In this document: positions 1-8,886 of the stretch, one piece after another | Layout of the letters: each line of letters opens with the position of its first letter | Position numbering within the stretch: position 1 is the stretch's first letter | Assembly: GCA_019309485.1 (NCBI GenBank) | Contig: JAFDGC010000001.1 | Location: forward strand, 77,620-141,619 | Direction of reading: 5' to 3' | Length of the DNA stretch: 64,000 bases | Origin: Deltaproteobacteria bacterium | Lineage (GTDB): Bacteria > Desulfobacterota > Desulfobacteria > Desulfobacterales > UBA2156 | Translations under genes and position numbers: made by a program | Notes under the pieces: generated by a model | What the model saw: the letters and a program-made list of their open reading frames with translations, nothing else | Told to the model about the DNA's origin: nothing | Databases searched by the model: none

Positions 1-943
1 CCACAAGAAGCGGCGTGCCGGTTTTTTGAACCAAAGCCGTCACCCGGTCGAAAAGAGCGCCGTCTCTCGTGATGGCACCGGGGGTGGCGGTTTCGGGCCA
101 TACAATCAGATCCGGCCGCGTTCGGGAAGCCTTCCGGGTCAAATCCGAATAGGCCTTCATGATCTCATCGGCGTATTCGGGGTCCCATTTTTTCGACTGG
201 GGGATGTTTGCCTGGATCAAGCTGATTTCAAAGGCTTTGCCGGGTGTCGGTTGCCAAATTTCCCGGATCCCGAAGCCCAGCATCCAAAAAATGTAAAGGC
301 CGGCGGCGATCAAACACACAATATTCGGACCGCCTTTGGAACTGGCTGTTGTATACTGCCTTGCCCGGCCGCCCTTCAGATAAAACAATATTCCTATGGA
401 CAGGGCCGCGTTAAAGAACACGATCAGAAAACTGAGGCCGTAGGTGCCGAAAATGGACACCATCTGGATCACCACCGGATATCGATATTGAGTATGCGCC
501 AGCAATCCCCAGGGCAGGGCCAAAAAGAAAAAATTGGATCGCAAGTACTCCAGCGTCACCCATAAAAAGGGGGCAGCCCACAAAGCTGTAATCGCTCCTA
601 AGCGCTTCGACAAAAAGGCCACCACCCCTCCGAACACTGCGAAATAAAAACCGAAATAAACAGCCAGCAAAAGATGATGGTACCAGCGGTAATACCAGAG
701 CTCCAGGATCCAGTTAAAAATCCCCGGCAGGAAAACGGATCCGAAAAAAACCGAAAGCAGAAGCGCCCCGGCAAAACTCTGCCTTGAAACGGCCAGGAAA
801 AAAGGGACCAGCGCGACCCAGGCCAGGAAGCCGAAATCCCGGCTTGGAAATGCAGCAATCAATAAACCCGCAGACACCAGGGTGATCCCGGCATCCCTTG
901 CCAATCCCCACTTCGACCCCGGGCGGATTCGATGCAAAATCAC
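1..943 (-). CDS. lnt: Apolipoprotein N-acyltransferase, N-terminal part (runs off window)
   Basis: The first 314 residues of the inner-membrane enzyme that N-acylates the lipid-modified cysteine of lipoproteins. Several long hydrophobic segments occupy roughly residues 10-200. They lead into the nitrilase-like domain, where ISLIQANIPQ and VWPETATPG are visible; the Glu of the second motif is the expected catalytic base. The catalytic Lys and Cys lie beyond the left edge. No ATG is available in frame before the membrane region, so GTG at 943 is chosen; TTG at 937 is the alternative. Both follow a nearby in-frame stop. The gene sits 54 bp downstream of three exported-protein genes on the same strand and may be cotranscribed with them. 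Confidence 0.9.
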   Translation of the reverse strand, partial: MILHRIRPGSKWGLARDAGITLVSAGLLIAAFPSRDFGFLAWVALVPFFLAVSRQSFAGALLLSVFFGSVFLPGIFNWILELWYYRWYHHLLLAVYFGFYFAVFGGVVAFLSKRLGAITALWAAPFLWVTLEYLRSNFFFLALPWGLLAHTQYRYPVVIQMVSIFGTYGLSFLIVFFNAALSIGILFYLKGGRARQYTTASSKGGPNIVCLIAAGLYIFWMLGFGIREIWQPTPGKAFEISLIQANIPQSKKWDPEYADEIMKAYSDLTRKASRTRPDLIVWPETATPGAITRDGALFDRVTALVQKTGTPLLV

Positions 944-997
944 AAACGCATCATCCCCATTCCGTCCAAGCGGACGGGTGAGGAAAACAATCCGGTT

Positions 998-1504
998 TTA
1001 CGGTTTTTTCTCCAATCGAAGCAGAAATGTTCCCTCCACCTTTGCCCCATGGACGGCATCACAATTTTTGCTTTTGTAAGGATCCATTTTTACACGGATG
1101 AGCCGCGCCTCCCACTTGTTCGCGTTTGTTCCAAACATCTTTTCGAGTAAATTCGCTAGTTCTTTTTGATGGGTACCATAATGCGCCAGCAAAGTGTCAT
1201 TTTCAAAATCACATATGTTGATGTCTTGACTCTCTCTTTTGCTTGTTAAGGTTATTTGTTTAAAGATTTGTTCTACCTGGCCAACATCGTTCCTGTAGTT
1301 GAAATCAATTTCCGCATAAATGGAATAGGCCTGGGGGTCCCCGTTTGTGTCAAAATCGGCATAAGTCGCCGTAAATACTCCATCGGCGTAATAGATGTTC
1401 CCTCTGGGTTTCGGTTCCGGGCCTCCGTCCCCCATAACAGCCGTACTTGTTCCCATCAACACCCCCAACGCGATCAGCAGCGTGATAACTTTCGATCGTT
1501 TCAT
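998..1504 (-). CDS. Exported protein of unknown function, 168 aa
   Basis: Not recognised. Residues 1-27 form a Sec-type signal peptide (K-R start, hydrophobic core, A-V-M-G-D-G end). The mature part is small and mixed alpha/beta in appearance, with an alternating stretch starting at NIYYADGVFTATYADF and two cysteines (NICDF and KNCDAVHG). The ATG at 1504 is preferred because it overlaps the stop of the upstream gene by 4 bp (ATGA) and follows GGAGG at good spacing; longer versions would start inside the upstream gene. It is the third gene of an exported-protein set, so it probably works with the protease and its neighbour outside the cytoplasm. That role is inference from context only. Confidence 0.75.
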   Translation of the reverse strand: MKRSKVITLLIALGVLMGTSTAVMGDGGPEPKPRGNIYYADGVFTATYADFDTNGDPQAYSIYAEIDFNYRNDVGQVEQIFKQITLTSKRESQDINICDFENDTLLAHYGTHQKELANLLEKMFGTNANKWEARLIRVKMDPYKSKNCDAVHGAKVEGTFLLRLEKKP

Positions 1505-2493
1505 GGTTTTTCCTCCTTCTTGATTGTAATTCTCTGACTTCCACATACCATTTTCCCTTGCGAATCTTTCCATTCGACAAACACTCGGTAAGACATCTCC
1601 GGTCTGGGATTGTCCAGTACTTCGAAAGCGTCTTTTGCGGTGAACCGGGCCAGCAAGACATGGGTGAAGGACATGCCCGGAGCCAAATAGCGCGGTTTCG
1701 AATCCGGCGCGGCCCTGACCACTTCACCGCGTGTCCAGACTTGGGATTTTCTCAAGCGGATCTTGCGTTGAATTTCCATTTTTCTGGGGATCGGAATCTG
1801 CACTTCAATATACTTATCTGTCCTTTTCCGCCAATCCAGATCCCATATGTCCGGCAGGATACGGAGCGGAAACTTTCCGATGACCGTAAAGCGCTGGGTA
1901 TTGGATTTAAGGAGCCCCACCCATCGAGGGGCGTCCACGTTGCAATAGCGCCCTTCCTTGTCCACAGGCGCATCAAACACCATCGCCGACACCTGCACCT
2001 GAGCGACATACGCCCTTGGACGCGGGTCTTTTTCGAATCGATACCAATCACTTCCAAGTTCAAATGAATAGTAATCGGTAAGCTTGCCGTTCAGGGCCTT
2101 GGGGATTGTTGTGTTTCCGGAGAGTCTTCGACATCGAACACAGCGGATCCAGCGGCCGTCTTGGGTCGCCAAAAAGGGGAGGGGTGGTGCATCCGGTTTT
2201 TCTGAAGTGGGCCGCATCGGTCTTCCGACAACCAGCCGGCCGGATGGATCGATGAGTCTCAAGTTGAAAAACAAATTCCTTTCAAACAGGTGTTCGCTGA
2301 CCCATATATCATCTGTAAAGGCATTTTCGATGTGTATTGAAGCCTTTATCGGATTCTCGCAGTCATACGGTCCGGCGCCTTTGGACATTTTGAACTCGAC
2401 CCTCAGGGGAGAGTCCGCAGCCTGGATCTGAGGCGCCCATTGGGTCATTCCAAAGAAGATCATCACCCACGCCGCCATTTTGCCCGGTTTCAT
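1501..2493 (-). CDS. Exported protein of unknown function, 330 aa
   Basis: Not recognised. A signal peptide spans about residues 1-25 (K-P-G-K start, hydrophobic core, IQAAD cleavage region). The mature protein is rich in short beta-like stretches, with no transmembrane segment and no obvious catalytic motif. A CVRC pair lies near residue 119, with single cysteines at CENPIKA and YCNVDAP. This suggests a periplasmic or secreted beta-sandwich protein. It begins 9 bp after the stop of the metzincin-like protease gene and its stop overlaps the next start (ATGA), so the three genes look translationally coupled. It could be an inhibitor, chaperone or co-secreted partner of the protease, but no direct evidence separates these. 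Confidence 0.75.
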   Translation of the reverse strand: MKPGKMAAWVMIFFGMTQWAPQIQAADSPLRVEFKMSKGAGPYDCENPIKASIHIENAFTDDIWVSEHLFERNLFFNLRLIDPSGRLVVGRPMRPTSEKPDAPPLPFLATQDGRWIRCVRCRRLSGNTTIPKALNGKLTDYYSFELGSDWYRFEKDPRPRAYVAQVQVSAMVFDAPVDKEGRYCNVDAPRWVGLLKSNTQRFTVIGKFPLRILPDIWDLDWRKRTDKYIEVQIPIPRKMEIQRKIRLRKSQVWTRGEVVRAAPDSKPRYLAPGMSFTHVLLARFTAKDAFEVLDNPRPEMSYRVFVEWKDSQGKMVCGSQRITIKKEEKP

Positions 2494-2502
2494 ATCGATG
2501 TC

Positions 2503-3915
2503 CTATTTGTATCCCGCCGGTTTATTGTAAATCACGCCGTCACTTCGGATATCCCAAGCCGACCCCGGACTGTGCTCACAAAAACCACCGCTTTGGGCGT
2601 CGTCCGGAAGGCATTGGCCGAAACGGCGCGGTTCCCAATCCTTAGTGTTTGCGTTCATGATGCAGCAAGGATTAAAGCAATGCTCCGAGTGGCTCAATGC
2701 ATGGCCCATTTCATGGACAATCGTCCGGACGAGGACCTCATTTTTTTCATACGGTTTTCCCCTCTCCTCTACTTTTTTTATTTCGCCATCGTCTTGGAAG
2801 GATATGACGTTGAATTCCACGGTCTCATCGACGCAAGGCGTGGATGTCCCTTCGCTGCAGTTTTCGCAACTGAAAGGATCGTTGTCCACCCAGTTGAGTG
2901 GGCTTCTCTTTCGGCATTTTTCAGGTTCTTCGGAACAATTCACAGTGAAGGGGGTTTCCCCCGTTTGAATGCAATCATAGGCCCCTTCAGTGAAATATCG
3001 ATCCAGGGAATATTGATACATCACCGGTTTACCGTATCTCGAATCCGCCCCTTCGGAAACCGTCTTTCCTTTTGTACTCCATTTCCATATTCCCCCCGAA
3101 AAATAGATATGCCCGTGCCCTAACTTCTGCGGGTAATCGCTTTTATCTTCTTTCAGAACGACTTCCATGATGGTACAAGGCCACTCGGGATGGTCTTTCG
3201 GGAGATATAAGAAGCCTCTTGCCCCCTTCATCAAAGGATGATTGTTTGGGTCGCCCGGCCTGTCCGGTGCCCCGATCACCACCACTTCAATGCCTTCGGC
3301 CATAGAGCAGGCATTTTCAAACGGCACATCCGTCAAACCGGGGATTACCGCCAATCCCCCCTGGCTTTGGGGAAAAAGGTCTGTGTAAAATGCCGCCCAA
3401 TATTCTTCTTGTTGTCCGGTTTTCCGTACGGGCTTGACAAAAAGCGTCTTTTTGCTTTTATCGGTTCGAAATTTTTCTTCTTCGACATCATTCGGAATGC
3501 CGTCACAATCTTGATCTTCTTCTGGATCGCAAAGACTCGGAGTATCAAACCCCGCCTCGGCCCAAGGGCTCGTTTCCCCTGCCCCATCGACGGCACGTAC
3601 CTGCCATTTATAAGGGGTGTTTTGCTCCAGTGTCCCGCACTCCAGCTGCAAAATGCACCGGGCCGAATCACAGAGGGGATCCTTTTGTAAAGACACTTCT
3701 GCCTCCTGGGCGCCATGAATCTTCACCAGCCTCACCTCATAACGGCGGGCGTTTTCAGACGGCTTCCACTTCAACGCAGGCGTCAGGGTGACCAATGTTT
3801 CACCATCGGACGGGCTGACAATTTCCGGGACAGGCGGCCGTGCCACGGCCTGAACGGAAACGAAAATCGGGAAGGTGCAAATAAGAATCAATCGAAAAGC
3901 AGCGCATGTTTTCAA
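2503..3915 (-). CDS. Secreted metzincin/archaemetzincin-like metalloprotease with FN3-like N-terminus
   Basis: A 470-residue secreted protein. A signal peptide covers about residues 1-26. Residues 28-126 look like a fibronectin type III domain (PPVPEIVSPSDGET to WQVRAVDGAG). Residues 129-147 carry an Asp-rich calcium-loop-like stretch (DPEEDQDCDGIPND). The protease motif is H401-E-M-G-H405, followed by H409, H412, C413, C418 and M420. This resembles the archaemetzincin signature HExxHxxG-x3-C-x4-C-x-M with one extra residue and Ser in place of Gly; H412 is the likely third zinc ligand and M420 the Met-turn. Many cysteines suggest disulfides. The start is TTG at 3915, after GGAG. It is the first gene of a probable three-gene operon. 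Substrate unknown. Confidence 0.75.
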   Translation of the reverse strand: MKTCAAFRLILICTFPIFVSVQAVARPPVPEIVSPSDGETLVTLTPALKWKPSENARRYEVRLVKIHGAQEAEVSLQKDPLCDSARCILQLECGTLEQNTPYKWQVRAVDGAGETSPWAEAGFDTPSLCDPEEDQDCDGIPNDVEEEKFRTDKSKKTLFVKPVRKTGQQEEYWAAFYTDLFPQSQGGLAVIPGLTDVPFENACSMAEGIEVVVIGAPDRPGDPNNHPLMKGARGFLYLPKDHPEWPCTIMEVVLKEDKSDYPQKLGHGHIYFSGGIWKWSTKGKTVSEGADSRYGKPVMYQYSLDRYFTEGAYDCIQTGETPFTVNCSEEPEKCRKRSPLNWVDNDPFSCENCSEGTSTPCVDETVEFNVISFQDDGEIKKVEERGKPYEKNEVLVRTIVHEMGHALSHSEHCFNPCCIMNANTKDWEPRRFGQCLPDDAQSGGFCEHSPGSAWDIRSDGVIYNKPAGYK

Positions 3916-4123
3916 GCCTATTCAACTCCTTTCCCGTATCGGAAGGGTTGAACAAAAGTAACGGATGGAGCCGTATTGTAAACACCGGTTGGATTGCGTA
4001 GACGATCTGTTGGAATCGATAAATTGTCAAGGTTTATTTTCCAGCATAACCCAAATCCACTCGTTTTTTCTGTTCTTTTGTATTATATATTTACTTTTTC
4101 AAACACGTTGCACCTGAACTGAT

Positions 4124-4152
4124 TTGACTGTCCATTGGATAAACCGTAAAAT
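4124..4152 (+). promoter_or_regulatory. Candidate sigma70-type promoter for the DUF4124 gene
   Basis: TTGACT (4124-4129), a 17 bp spacer and TAAAAT (4147-4152) point toward the plus-strand genes starting at 4212. The 250 bp around it separates divergent operons and holds no other feature I can support. Confidence 0.5.
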
Positions 4153-4211
4153 ATGATTATGCTGTTTTGACCGCACCTGTTTTCAAAAAGGCTCTGTCAG
4201 AGGACAAGACC

Positions 4212-4688
4212 ATGAAACGATTTGTGGGGGGAATCCAATCAATCGAAAAAAGGGCTTCTCTCGTTAAAACCGGCGTCGGAATTACAGGCTTTCTAACTGT
4301 TCTTTTGTTCTTGTCTTCCCTCGCCGCAGCGGAGGTGTACCGGTGGGTGGACGAAAAAGGGGTTGTCCACTACACCGATACACCGCCTGCCCAAGATGCC
4401 GAAGAGATTCACAGTTATCCGGAGCTGTCCTTAGAAAACTCGCCGGCGGAAACCGATCCCAGGGACGCCCCCCGAACTCCGGAGATTGCCGCGCCGACCA
4501 AAACCACGACGGAACCCACACCGTCCCCCGAACCCCAAACACCCCCCGACACCGAAACCATGATCCGTCTCAAAAAGAATCTCGAAAAGCGCACCAGCAG
4601 CCACCAGCAGCGGAAATTTCAGCGCCGGATCAACGCCCAGAAGCTCAAGGAGGGGCTGGATCCGGGTCAAGAGGAAAACAATCCCTAA
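4212..4688 (+). CDS. DUF4124-domain membrane-anchored or exported protein
   Basis: A 158-residue protein with an N-terminal hydrophobic segment (about residues 20-38, ending LAAAE) that acts as signal or anchor. It is followed by the DUF4124 motif: VYRWVDEKGVVHYTDTPP at about residues 40-57. The rest is Pro/Thr/Glu-rich and low complexity, then a charged helix with many K, R and Q. DUF4124 proteins are periplasmic or anchored and of unknown role. ATG at 4212 is preferred to the in-frame TTG at 4167 because AGAGG precedes it and the hydrophobic segment is then placed as in the family. The next two genes follow closely on the same strand. Confidence 0.8.
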   Translation: MKRFVGGIQSIEKRASLVKTGVGITGFLTVLLFLSSLAAAEVYRWVDEKGVVHYTDTPPAQDAEEIHSYPELSLENSPAETDPRDAPRTPEIAAPTKTTTEPTPSPEPQTPPDTETMIRLKKNLEKRTSSHQQRKFQRRINAQKLKEGLDPGQEENNP

Positions 4689-4712
4689 CCCCTTTTCGGA
4701 AAGATATACGCC

Positions 4713-4889
4713 ATGAGCATGACCCAGCGCGTCCTTATTGCCGGCGCCGTATTGGCACTGGACCTGGTGGTGTTTTTCTTCCCCCTCGCCGCCGTTTTCG
4801 TCGCCTACGTACTCATCGTCAATCCCCCCTGGTTCCGGGATTTTTTGGATCGATTGGGTCCGGCAAACCCCGCGGCGTCGAAGGATTGA
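4713..4889 (+). CDS. Small membrane protein, 58 aa
   Basis: A short frame of 58 codons between the DUF4124 gene and carbamate kinase. It starts ATG at 4713, with a second ATG two codons later. Residues about 7-37 form one long hydrophobic stretch (RVLIAGAVLALDLVVFFF, then LAAVFVAYVLIV), followed by NPPWF and an amphipathic polar tail ending ASKD. The spacing of 24 bp before and 6 bp after suggests it is a real gene in this operon and not an accident. No family is recognised. A single-pass or hairpin membrane peptide is the simplest reading. Confidence 0.55.
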   Translation: MSMTQRVLIAGAVLALDLVVFFFPLAAVFVAYVLIVNPPWFRDFLDRLGPANPAASKD

Positions 4890-4895
4890 ATCCGG

Positions 4896-5840
4896 ATGCC
4901 GTCCAAAATGCAAAAGCCCGTGCTCCTGGTGGCCCTGGGCGGAAACGCCCTCATCCGGAAAGGACAAAAAGGGACCCTTTCCGAACAGTTTGAAAACCTC
5001 GCCGTGCCGGTCCGCCAGATCGCCCGCCTTTCCCCTTTATATAAAATCATCATCACCCACGGGAATGCCCCCCAGGTGGGAAGCCTTCTCCTCCAGCAGG
5101 AAAGCTGCCCCGCGGTCCCCAAGCTCCCCCTGGAGATCCTGGTGGCCCAGACCCAAGGGTGGCTCGGATACATGATCGAATCCACCCTGGACAGCAGCCT
5201 GATGGAACTGGGGGTCCCTTCCCACCCCCTCGTGAGCCTCATCAGCTACGTGGTGGTGGACCCGACGGATCCGGCGTTTTCCGCGCCCACCAAACCCATC
5301 GGTCCTGTCTACAGGCGGAAAAAAGACGCGCCCCCCGGTTACCCGCTGGTGAAAACCCCAAAAGGGTACCGCCGGTCCGTGGTCTCCCCACGGCCAGTGA
5401 CCATCGTGGAAAAACGGGAAATTCGACGCCTCATCGGGGAGGATTTCATCGTGATCTGCTGCGGGGGCGGTGGAATCCCCGTCATCCGGGAAGGCCGCGC
5501 CTTTTCCGGGGTGGACGCCGTCATCGACAAGGATCTGGCCTCGGCCAAGCTCGCCGAAGAGGTGGGTGTGGACATCTTCGTCATCGCCACCGACGTGCCG
5601 GGTGCGGCCTTGGACTACGGGAGCGAACGGGAACGGTTCTTAAAAACCGTCTCCCCTGAACGTGCGAAACGCTATCTTGCCACCGGGCACTTCCCCGACG
5701 GCTCCATGGGGCCCAAGGTGGAGGCGTGCATCCAATTCTTGAAAACCGGCGGAAAGCGGGCCGTGATCACATCCGTGGATGCCATTGAAAAAGGCCTGGA
5801 AGGCAGCGCCGGAACCCAAATCCTCCCATCGATCCCTTGA
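4896..5840 (+). CDS. arcC: Carbamate kinase
   Basis: A 314-residue member of the amino acid kinase fold that interconverts carbamoyl phosphate plus ADP with carbamate plus ATP. Family motifs are in order: VALGGNAL near the start, THGNAPQVG (usually HGNGPQVG), ICCGGGGIPV, VDAVIDKDLASAKLAEE and FPDGSMGPKVEA. Length fits the family. It has no arginine deiminase or ornithine transcarbamylase neighbour here, so a role in arginine fermentation is not supported by context; carbamoyl phosphate turnover from another pathway is possible. It ends 19 bp before the convergent radical SAM gene. Confidence 0.93.
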   Translation: MPSKMQKPVLLVALGGNALIRKGQKGTLSEQFENLAVPVRQIARLSPLYKIIITHGNAPQVGSLLLQQESCPAVPKLPLEILVAQTQGWLGYMIESTLDSSLMELGVPSHPLVSLISYVVVDPTDPAFSAPTKPIGPVYRRKKDAPPGYPLVKTPKGYRRSVVSPRPVTIVEKREIRRLIGEDFIVICCGGGGIPVIREGRAFSGVDAVIDKDLASAKLAEEVGVDIFVIATDVPGAALDYGSERERFLKTVSPERAKRYLATGHFPDGSMGPKVEACIQFLKTGGKRAVITSVDAIEKGLEGSAGTQILPSIP

Positions 5841-5859
5841 ACCCTCGGTCCCTTAAATT

Positions 5860-7572
5860 TCAACATACACCGCAGGCGCGGCACGACTCGATGGGACAAG
5901 GGGGAGAGGGTTTGCCTTCCATGGCCTGTTTGAATTCCTTTTTTAAAAATGCCTTTTGGATGCCGTGGTCGATGAAATCCCAGGGGAGGCGTTCATCCAG
6001 ACCTTTTTCCCGGTGCACGTAGAAGCCGGGGTTGACGGAAGCCGTCTTCAGGGTCCGGGGCCAATTCCCCTGGTTTTGGTGGACAGTAAAAAGAATCTCT
6101 CCGACCCGTCGGTCCCCCAGGGAAAGGAGCCCCTGGATTAAGGCCCACCGGGGCACATCCGCATGAACCCGGAAATTGGAGACGTTCCCCAGGCCGGTTT
6201 TGACTTTTTTGATTTTTTCTTTCAGTACGCCCACCGTGTCCATGGGCGCCCACTGGAACGGCGTCACAGGCTTAGGAACAAAGGAATTCAGGCTCACCGT
6301 AATGGTTCCCATGCGTCCTTTGGGACGGCTGGCCTTGAGGAACCGGTCCTTGATCCGCCTGCAGAGGGCAATAATGGCCGCAACATCCTCGGCGGTTTCC
6401 GTGGGGAGGCCCACCATGAAATAAAGCTTCAAATTCAAGATCTCGTTTTCCACCAGGGCCTGGACCGCCTCCAAAATCCGGGTTTCAGTGAGATGCTTAT
6501 TGATCACGATGCGCATCCGTTCGGAACCCGCATCCGGGGCAAGGGTGGCGGTCTTGGTCTTGCTTTTCTTCAACAAGGCAAAGACGGGCGGACTCAAGGC
6601 ATCGGCCCGAAGGGAACTGAAACCGGCCGTCATGCCGTGTGCCAGGATCCGGGAACAGATCGTATCGATCTCCGGGTGATCCGCCACCGCTCCGCCCACC
6701 AGGCCCACCCTGTCCGTCAGTGCACGTGCATCCCCAAAGGACGCCGCCAATGACGCCGGGCTCTGAAAACGGGGGGGGCGGTAGACGAATCCGGCGGCGC
6801 AAAACCGGCATCCATGGGGACATCCCCGGCTCACCTCCACCAGAAAGGCGCGTCCGAAGGTCGTCTCCGGCCCAATGATCACACTCTTGGCCGGTTGAAC
6901 GGAAAGATCCTTGCAATACACCCGTTGTATTTTTTCAGGAACATCTGCATTGGGCAGAAAGGATTGGAGCGTGCCGTCCCGCCGGTAGGCGGGCGCATAA
7001 AACCGCGGCACATACGCGCCGGGCACTTCCCGGGCCAGGTGCAGCAGGAAGGATTTTCGGTCTTTTTGCGCCCGGGGGCCGGAATCGGAAAGGCAGTCGA
7101 AGAAGGGCGGCACGATTTCTTCGGCTTCTCCGATGAACAAGCAATCCATAAACAACGCCAGGGGTTCGGGATTCAAAAAGGCGGCAATCCCCCCTGCCAC
7201 CACCCAGGGGTGGGGAAAGGATCTCTCGGTGGAAAGCAGGGGGAGTCTTGCCCGTTGCAGGATGGAAAGGAGGTTGGGGTAATCGTTTTCAAATGAAACG
7301 GAAAAAGCGATGACATCCACATCCGAAAGGCGGCGCCGGGTTTCCAGGGTGCGAATACCCGCATTTTCCGACGAATCCGGCTCGGGATAAAACGCCCGTT
7401 CACAAGAAACGCCCGGGAGCCGGTTGATCAGGGCATAGACGGCCTGGAACCCCAGGCTCGACATTCCCAGGGAATACCGGTTGGGATACACCAGGGCCAC
7501 TGTCACCTCGGCGGCGGGTTTCCTGACGACTCCGGTCTCCTCGGGTGAAACGCGTTTCGCTCTTTTCCCCAT
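5860..7572 (-). CDS. Radical SAM protein with B12-binding-like N-terminus
   Basis: A 570-residue protein. The N-terminal 200 residues resemble the B12-binding-like domain of TIGR03960-type proteins (YPNRYSLGMSSLGFQAVY, VVAGGIAAFLNPEPLA, FIGEAEE). The radical SAM core begins with VEVSRGCPHGCRFC, giving the CxxxCxxC cluster site at about residues 258-265. The C-terminus is Cys-rich (CPIESC, CGVC), which could bind another metal centre. Related proteins in other bacteria are often fused or next to a DUF2344 protein; that domain is not visible here. ATG at 7572 has AAGGA upstream; GTG at 7596 is the alternative. It lies just downstream of ftsZ. Substrate unknown. Confidence 0.85.
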   Translation of the reverse strand: MGKRAKRVSPEETGVVRKPAAEVTVALVYPNRYSLGMSSLGFQAVYALINRLPGVSCERAFYPEPDSSENAGIRTLETRRRLSDVDVIAFSVSFENDYPNLLSILQRARLPLLSTERSFPHPWVVAGGIAAFLNPEPLALFMDCLFIGEAEEIVPPFFDCLSDSGPRAQKDRKSFLLHLAREVPGAYVPRFYAPAYRRDGTLQSFLPNADVPEKIQRVYCKDLSVQPAKSVIIGPETTFGRAFLVEVSRGCPHGCRFCAAGFVYRPPRFQSPASLAASFGDARALTDRVGLVGGAVADHPEIDTICSRILAHGMTAGFSSLRADALSPPVFALLKKSKTKTATLAPDAGSERMRIVINKHLTETRILEAVQALVENEILNLKLYFMVGLPTETAEDVAAIIALCRRIKDRFLKASRPKGRMGTITVSLNSFVPKPVTPFQWAPMDTVGVLKEKIKKVKTGLGNVSNFRVHADVPRWALIQGLLSLGDRRVGEILFTVHQNQGNWPRTLKTASVNPGFYVHREKGLDERLPWDFIDHGIQKAFLKKEFKQAMEGKPSPPCPIESCRACGVC

Positions 7573-7664
7573 GAAAATCGGTTCCTTGGCCGGCACGCAT
7601 CCCCGCGCTTCCGAAATCCGTTGCGTTCAATGCACGGGCTTGTCTCTCGAGGATGCCGTTGGCG

Positions 7665-8852
7665 TCAATCCGCTTTCTTCCGCAAAAACGTGGGGACATC
7701 GAGGTCGCCGTTATCGATGATCAGCCCCTTGTATCCCCGGTACATGGCCCCGGACGCTTCTCCGGAGGCTTCCCTTTCTCTAAGGAACGTGGGTCGCTCC
7801 AGATCCGCACCCCGTTCCAGATCGGTGGGGGTGACGTCCCGGATGCGCCCCCGGTGAAATCGGGTTTCGATCTTTTCAGGCCGGGCCGGGATCACTTCCG
7901 CACCGATGCCGGTGGCGATCACCGTCACCCGCATCTCGTCACCCAGGCTGTCGTCCAACACCGCGCCCCAGATGATCTCCGCTTCCTCTCCCACTTCCTT
8001 GTAGATCCGTTCCGAAGCCTCGGTGGTTTCATCCATGGTGAGGTCGGGGGAGGAGGTGATGTTCATGAGAACGCCCTTGGCCCCGGAAATGGAGATATCT
8101 TCCAGCAAAGGGTGGGAGATGGCGTTTTCGGCGGCCAGAACCGCGCGGTTTTCCCCGCTGGCGAACCCGATCCCCATGATGGCCATCCCGGCCTTGGACA
8201 TGGTGGTCCGGACATCCGCAAAATCGAGATTGATGAGACCGGGCACCATGATGAGATCCGTGATCCCTTTGACGGAGTGCAAAAGGATCTCGTCGGCCTT
8301 TTTGAACATCTCGAGCAGGGTGGCGTGCCGGGGGGCGATCCCCCGAAGCCGGTCATTGGGGATGGTGATGACCGTGTCGGCCACGTCCTTGAGCTTCTCG
8401 ATCCCTTCATCGGCCTGCCGGGATCGCTTTTTCCCCTCAAAGGAAAAGGGGCGCGTGACCACGGCCACGGTCAGGGCGCCGATCTCCTTGCAGATCTCGG
8501 CGATGACCGGTGCCGCCCCCGTGCCGGTGCCGCCCCCGAACCCGGCGGTGATGAAGACCATGTGACTCCCGTCAAGGGTGTTCTTCAGGGTGTCCCAGGT
8601 CTCCAGGGCGGCCTCCCTTCCCAGTTGGGGGTTGGCCCCTGCTCCCAGTCCTTCCGTAAGGCATTCCCCCATCTGGATCTTGATGGGCGCCTTCGAGACT
8701 TCCAGGGCCTGGCAGTCGGTGTTTGCGGCAATGAACTCCACCCCCTGAAGATTGGATGTGATCATGTTGTTGATGGCGTTTCCGCCGCCGCCGCCCACAC
8801 CGATCACCTTGATCCTGGCGGACTTGGAGCTTTCCACGAATTTGAACATCAT
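7665..8852 (-). CDS. ftsZ: Cell division protein FtsZ
   Basis: The tubulin-like GTPase that polymerises into the division ring. It has 395 residues. Visible motifs: IGVGGGGGNAI near residue 17, the tubulin signature FGGGTGTGAAP at about 105-115, the catalytic T7-loop sequence NLDFADV at about 208-214, and a C-terminal peptide DLDVPTFLRKK that would bind FtsA. A variable linker of about 60 residues precedes that peptide. Two tandem ATGs follow AGGAGG; the first is used. It is the last classical gene of the dcw cluster, 34 bp after ftsA. Confidence 0.98.
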   Translation of the reverse strand: MMFKFVESSKSARIKVIGVGGGGGNAINNMITSNLQGVEFIAANTDCQALEVSKAPIKIQMGECLTEGLGAGANPQLGREAALETWDTLKNTLDGSHMVFITAGFGGGTGTGAAPVIAEICKEIGALTVAVVTRPFSFEGKKRSRQADEGIEKLKDVADTVITIPNDRLRGIAPRHATLLEMFKKADEILLHSVKGITDLIMVPGLINLDFADVRTTMSKAGMAIMGIGFASGENRAVLAAENAISHPLLEDISISGAKGVLMNITSSPDLTMDETTEASERIYKEVGEEAEIIWGAVLDDSLGDEMRVTVIATGIGAEVIPARPEKIETRFHRGRIRDVTPTDLERGADLERPTFLREREASGEASGAMYRGYKGLIIDNGDLDVPTFLRKKAD

Positions 8853-8886
8853 TTCCCCACCTCCTTGAATTGTTTTGGTTCCAATT

